A stretch of 64,000 nt of DNA from Lachnospiraceae bacterium (lineage in GTDB: Bacteria; Bacillota; Clostridia; Lachnospirales; Lachnospiraceae): NCBI GenBank assembly GCA_015057115.1, contig SVEZ01000002.1, forward strand, positions 62,001 through 126,000. The letters are read 5' to 3'. Numbering within the stretch: the stretch's first letter is position 1; every line of letters begins with the position of its first letter. The position numbers and the translations under genes are program-made. The notes below the pieces were generated by a model. That model ran no database searches. It was given only the letters and a program-made list of their open reading frames with translations, and was not told where the DNA came from. Shown here in pieces: positions 61,550 through 64,000 of the stretch.

Positions 61550-61890
61550 AATGGTATAAACGGCTCTATGTAGGAGACTCTCTTACGGGCAAAGAAGACA
61601 AAGTGATTCGTAAAATCAGACAGAATGCATTGCAGCCCGGAGTGTACGTGATTGTTCTTGCTGACAACGGCAAGGACAATTTTCGTATCATATCAAGTTT
61701 AGAATTGCTGCAAAAGGGTTATCCTAAAGAAGATCTTACAGTCATCGGCATTGCAAAGGGAAAAGAAGAAGCTTTCTTGCTGGTAGGTAAGATAATACAG
61801 GATATTTATGACCAGACAGGCGCTGTAGACCAGGTATCCGCATTTTTTTCGACGTTAGGAGGGGACAAGCGTCATGATGGCGGCAATTAA
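61546..61890 (+). CDS. Conserved-looking protein of unknown function (114 aa)
   Basis: I do not recognise this family. The 114-residue protein is soluble, starts at TTG (MKWYKRLYVGDSL) after AGGAG, and has alternating beta-like (GVYVIVLADNG, LTVIGIAKG) and helical stretches. It lacks cysteines and membrane helices. It overlaps the Nudix gene by 4 bases and the DUF2953 gene by 17 bases, so it is translated as part of a tight operon. Confidence 0.65.
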   Translation: MKWYKRLYVGDSLTGKEDKVIRKIRQNALQPGVYVIVLADNGKDNFRIISSLELLQKGYPKEDLTVIGIAKGKEEAFLLVGKIIQDIYDQTGAVDQVSAFFSTLGGDKRHDGGN

Positions 61891-62653
61891 TATTGTATTG
61901 CTCATCGGCAGAATTGTTTTATATATCCTTTTGGGACTGTTATGCTTGTTGGTGTTTCTATTACTGGTACCCATATTTTATAGTGTTGAAGCAGAATTAA
62001 ATGAAGCTAACCGACATCCAAAGGATTTCAAGAATGCAACTTACAAAGTATGTGTTTGTGGAATACCGGTTATAAATTCCAAGCGGAAAAAGAAAATTAA
62101 AAAATCTTCAAAGAACCATAAGGTTGATGCTGAAGCCCAACAAATAGCGGCGGACGCGGATGCGCCTATGTCGGAAGTCCCGGAAGATGAGAATGAAAAG
62201 AAAGAGGCTAGTTCAAAGAATAGAAAAGGAACCAAATCTACAGCCAAGAATAAGAAAAAGAAGACCGGAAAGGTTAATAAAATTCTTGATTTAGTGCGTT
62301 CTGCATTTTCAGATGAGAACAAAGAACTCATATCCCTTATAAAGGATGAATCCTTTTACCTTTTGAAGCATTTCGGACCACGACGCGGAAAAATGACATT
62401 ACATTACAACTTGGCTGATCCGTCAAACACCGGATTACTTACGGCGGCCTTAAGTATGATTCCTTTATTTTACAAAAAGGGAGTTCGCGTGTACCCGGAT
62501 TTTGAAAATGAAGAGCTATACCTTTACGGAAAAATGAGAATAGGCGGTCATATTCGTATAATACATGGTGTACGAAGTGCCATTCACATATTTATGAACA
62601 AACGCTTTAGACAGTTACTACGAAAAGGAGTGAAAAAGAATGTCAGAGAATAA
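61874..62653 (+). CDS. DUF2953 family membrane protein
   Basis: A 259-residue protein with an N-terminal membrane helix pair (residues 8-37), a Lys/Ala/Glu-rich disordered linker (residues 70-140) and the DUF2953 end containing HFGPRRGKMTLHYNLADPSNTG and YPDFENEELYLYGKMRIGG. Function unknown; in Firmicutes it usually precedes the GerW/YtfJ gene, as here (14-base overlap). Confidence 0.85.
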   Translation: MMAAINIVLLIGRIVLYILLGLLCLLVFLLLVPIFYSVEAELNEANRHPKDFKNATYKVCVCGIPVINSKRKKKIKKSSKNHKVDAEAQQIAADADAPMSEVPEDENEKKEASSKNRKGTKSTAKNKKKKTGKVNKILDLVRSAFSDENKELISLIKDESFYLLKHFGPRRGKMTLHYNLADPSNTGLLTAALSMIPLFYKKGVRVYPDFENEELYLYGKMRIGGHIRIIHGVRSAIHIFMNKRFRQLLRKGVKKNVRE

Positions 62654-63044
62654 TTTTGTATCAACAGTAGAATCCTTATTTCACGGAATGGATAATTTCA
62701 TTACTGCAAGTACCGTAGTTGGGGAAGCCATTCATATCGGAGATACCATCATTCTTCCATTGGTTGATGTATCCTTCGGAGTTGGTGCCGGTGCTTTTTC
62801 CGGAGACAAGAAGAACAACGGCGGCGGTGGTCTTGGCGGTAAAATTTCTCCAAGTGCCGTACTGGTAATCCATAACGGACATACCAAGCTTGTAAATGTC
62901 AAGAATCAGGATGGTATGACCAAGATATTGGATATGGTTCCCGACATTATCTCCAAATTTTCCAAAGATAAGAATGATGATGTGGATTTAGATGAAGTTG
63001 CTGCTGAAGTAAAAGCCGAAGACAAATCCGAAAAAGAAGAATAA
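62640..63044 (+). CDS. GerW (YtfJ) family protein
   Basis: A 134-residue soluble protein with the family core GEAIHIGDTIILPLVDVSFGVGAG (quoted in part), a Gly/Asn-rich loop (NNGGGGLGG) and an acidic C-terminal tail. Bacillus GerW is a spore protein needed for lytic enzyme action during germination; the family also occurs in non-sporeformers, so sporulation is not proven. AAAGGAG precedes the ATG and a terminator follows. Confidence 0.88.
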   Translation: MSENNFVSTVESLFHGMDNFITASTVVGEAIHIGDTIILPLVDVSFGVGAGAFSGDKKNNGGGGLGGKISPSAVLVIHNGHTKLVNVKNQDGMTKILDMVPDIISKFSKDKNDDVDLDEVAAEVKAEDKSEKEE

Positions 63045-63048
63045 TAGG

Positions 63049-63086
63049 AAATCCTGTGTATACCATGCGTATATGCGGGATTTTTT
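63049..63086 (+). terminator. Terminator after gerW
   Basis: A 14-base-pair stem starting AAATCC / GGATTT (G-U pairs included) with a run of T. Confidence 0.8.
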
Positions 63087-63119
63087 CATATACTGATAAA
63101 AAACGGAGTAGAGCAGTTC

Positions 63120-63272
63120 ATGACCAAAATTTTGGGAATTGCCTGTATATGTGTTGCAGCCGGTATAATTTTAATGATGTTTTTGCCGACGAAAATCTGG
63201 GGAGGATTGTTTGCAGTAGGATTACTGCTGGTGGGAATACGATTATTTCTTCAGGGACGACGGTGCCGATAA
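63120..63272 (+). CDS. Small two-helix membrane protein (50 aa)
   Basis: Not in the ORF track. ATG at 63120 opens a 50-codon frame encoding two hydrophobic stretches (GIACICVAAGIILMMFLP and IWGGLFAVGLLLVGIRLF) joined by a short loop and ending in QGRRCR, a positively charged tail. GGAG lies 13 bases upstream, a longer spacing than usual. TATACT at 63089 may be its -10 box. The hydrophobic pattern and absence of stop codons favour a real gene. Function unknown. Confidence 0.55.
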   Translation: MTKILGIACICVAAGIILMMFLPTKIWGGLFAVGLLLVGIRLFLQGRRCR

Positions 63273-63281
63273 AGGGCAAAG

Positions 63282-63308
63282 AAAAAGAGCTCCGAATTAC
63301 CGGAGCTC
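63282..63308 (-). terminator. Terminator of rpmB
   Basis: GAGCTCCG / CGGAGCTC palindrome with a T run on the minus-strand side. It may also stop + transcripts weakly. Confidence 0.8.
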
Positions 63309-63319
63309 GCTATTTTCTA

Positions 63320-63505
63320 TTAGGCTCTTTCAACTTTACCACTTCTTAAGCAAGAAGTACAAACATACATCTTCTTAGGAGTTCCGTCAACGATACATCT
63401 AACAGATTTGATATTTGATTTCCACATCTTGTTTGATTTGTTGTGAGCGTGGCTTACGTTATTTCCAAAATGAACGCCTTTTCCACATACGCTACATGCT
63501 GCCAT
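63320..63505 (-). CDS. rpmB: Large ribosomal subunit protein bL28
   Basis: A 61-residue ribosomal protein on the minus strand. The zinc-ribbon form has CSVCGKG at the start and CTSCLRSGK near the end (four cysteines). The ATG at 63505 is eight bases after GGAGG; the ORF-track start is three residues longer and lies in that site. Divergent from the Asp23/Gls24 gene, as in many Firmicutes. Confidence 0.97.
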   Translation of the reverse strand: MAACSVCGKGVHFGNNVSHAHNKSNKMWKSNIKSVRCIVDGTPKKMYVCTSCLRSGKVERA

Positions 63506-63567
63506 CCTTCGCACCTCCTTGCAACTTTACTACGATGGTACTTACTTACCAAAATCGCAACATAGAT

Positions 63568-63596
63568 ATTTTATCAAAAGTCAGCATGGAATGCAA
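63568..63596 (-). promoter_or_regulatory. Promoter of rpmB
   Basis: Minus strand TTGCAT, 17 bases, TAAAAT with an extended TG. Confidence 0.68.
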
Positions 63597-63634
63597 GGAA
63601 TATTTTAATTTTTACGAAAAAAACTGTTTTGAAC

Positions 63635-63663
63635 TTCCATTTTTGATAAAAAACGATTATAAT
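63635..63663 (+). promoter_or_regulatory. Promoter of the Asp23/Gls24 gene
   Basis: TATAAT with TTCCAT 17 bases upstream (weak -35), 55 bases before the start. Confidence 0.5.
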
Positions 63664-63717
63664 AACTTAGTATATGTTAGGATGTCTTTGAGAAAGACCA
63701 ATATGGAGGATATCATT

Positions 63718-64000
63718 ATGAATGGTAAAATGGATACAGAATATGGAAGAGTTATCATTGATAGCGACGTTATAAAGACTTATGCAGGAAGTGTGGCTGT
63801 AAGCTGTTTTGGTATTGTAGGTATGGCTGCAGTCAACATGAAGGACGGCTTGGTTCGTCTTTTAAAAAGGGATTATCTGAATCATGGAATCGATGTGGTT
63901 ATTGAAGATAATAAGATTACCATTGATTTCCATGTGATTATCGCTTATGGTGTCAGCATTGAAGCTATTTCCGACACATTAATCAGCACCGTGAAATATC
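63718..64000 (+). CDS. Asp23/Gls24 family protein (YloU-like, 3'-partial)
   Basis: The first 94 residues of an Asp23/Gls24 protein, cut by the window end and so absent from the ORF track. Visible family features are YGRVIIDSDVIKTYAG, SCFGIVGMA and ITIDFHVIIAYGVSIEA. Relatives are abundant cell-envelope or stress proteins; the YloU subgroup precedes a dihydroxyacetone kinase-like gene (fatty acid or glycerol metabolism), which would lie outside this window. GGAGG precedes the ATG, and divergent rpmB is the usual neighbour. Confidence 0.9.
   Translation, partial: MNGKMDTEYGRVIIDSDVIKTYAGSVAVSCFGIVGMAAVNMKDGLVRLLKRDYLNHGIDVVIEDNKITIDFHVIIAYGVSIEAISDTLISTVKY

Overview
The window looks like the chromosome of a low-GC, Gram-positive anaerobe of the Clostridia, most likely a Lachnospiraceae-type bacterium. 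This is inferred from gene content, not from any search: a PolC-type replicative polymerase, a complete rnfCDGEAB operon, a biotin-dependent sodium-pump decarboxylase operon, Firmicutes-type infC-rpmI-rplT and rimP-nusA-rnpM-infB-rbfA clusters, a GerW-family gene, and chemotaxis genes (a chemoreceptor and cheR). Nearly all genes are on the + strand; the exceptions are a PHP phosphoesterase, a YprB-like exonuclease and rpmB. No rRNA, CRISPR array, insertion sequence or prophage was seen. TTG, GTG and one probable ATA start codon occur.

Layout. 1-6.3 kb: the 3' part of polC, a HAD phosphatase, a convergent PHP phosphoesterase and a membrane protein resembling only the C-terminal half of DUF2207 proteins. 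6.3-9.84 kb: a compact candidate RiPP (ribosomally made, modified peptide) locus with a radical SAM/SPASM maturase, an ABC exporter and two small precursor-like genes, closed by a terminator. This is the accessory island of the window and the best candidate for an undescribed system. 9.84-11.5 kb: infC-rpmI-rplT with an L20-leader-like attenuator, then tRNA-Glu(CTC). 11.5-13.6 kb: an amino-acid permease fused to two RCK_C-like domains. 13.6-27.4 kb: the translation/RNA supercluster rimP-nusA-rnpM-L7Ae-infB-rbfA-nrnA-truB-ribF-rpsO-pnp, interrupted between ribF and rpsO by an NlpC/P60 cell-wall hydrolase and a six-TM chemoreceptor, each with its own promoter.

27.4-35.1 kb: subtilase, cardiolipin synthase, metallophosphoesterase, scpAB, PAP2 phosphatase, uridine kinase and a D,D-carboxypeptidase. 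35.1-39.9 kb: a five-gene biotin enzyme operon holding both a CoA-ester-type (12S-like) and a keto-acid-type (5S-like) carboxyltransferase plus a biotin carrier and the OadB/OadG membrane subunits. 39.9-45.6 kb: an RpiR regulator, a HI0933-type flavoprotein, cmk, ispH, an S1 protein and cheR. 46.8-51.9 kb: rnfCDGEAB, whose RnfE carries a four-cysteine tail. 52-55.4 kb: DUF896, miaB, ruvA, ruvB. 55.4-55.6 kb: a hairpin-rich repeat flanked by imperfect direct repeats that look like duplicated promoters, just upstream of zapA. 55.6-64 kb: zapA, a U32 peptidase, an FtsW/RodA protein with an overlapping class B PBP, a Nudix-DUF2953-gerW cluster, a 50-residue membrane peptide absent from the ORF track, rpmB (minus) and the start of an Asp23/Gls24 gene.

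How the genes work together: most of the window is housekeeping (translation, RNA decay, recombination, septum building). Energy conservation is represented by two separate membrane systems, Rnf (ferredoxin to NAD) and the decarboxylase pump. The RiPP locus is a self-contained make, modify and export module between unrelated housekeeping genes. Starts differ from the ORF track wherever a ribosome binding site favoured a downstream codon; each case is explained in its entry.
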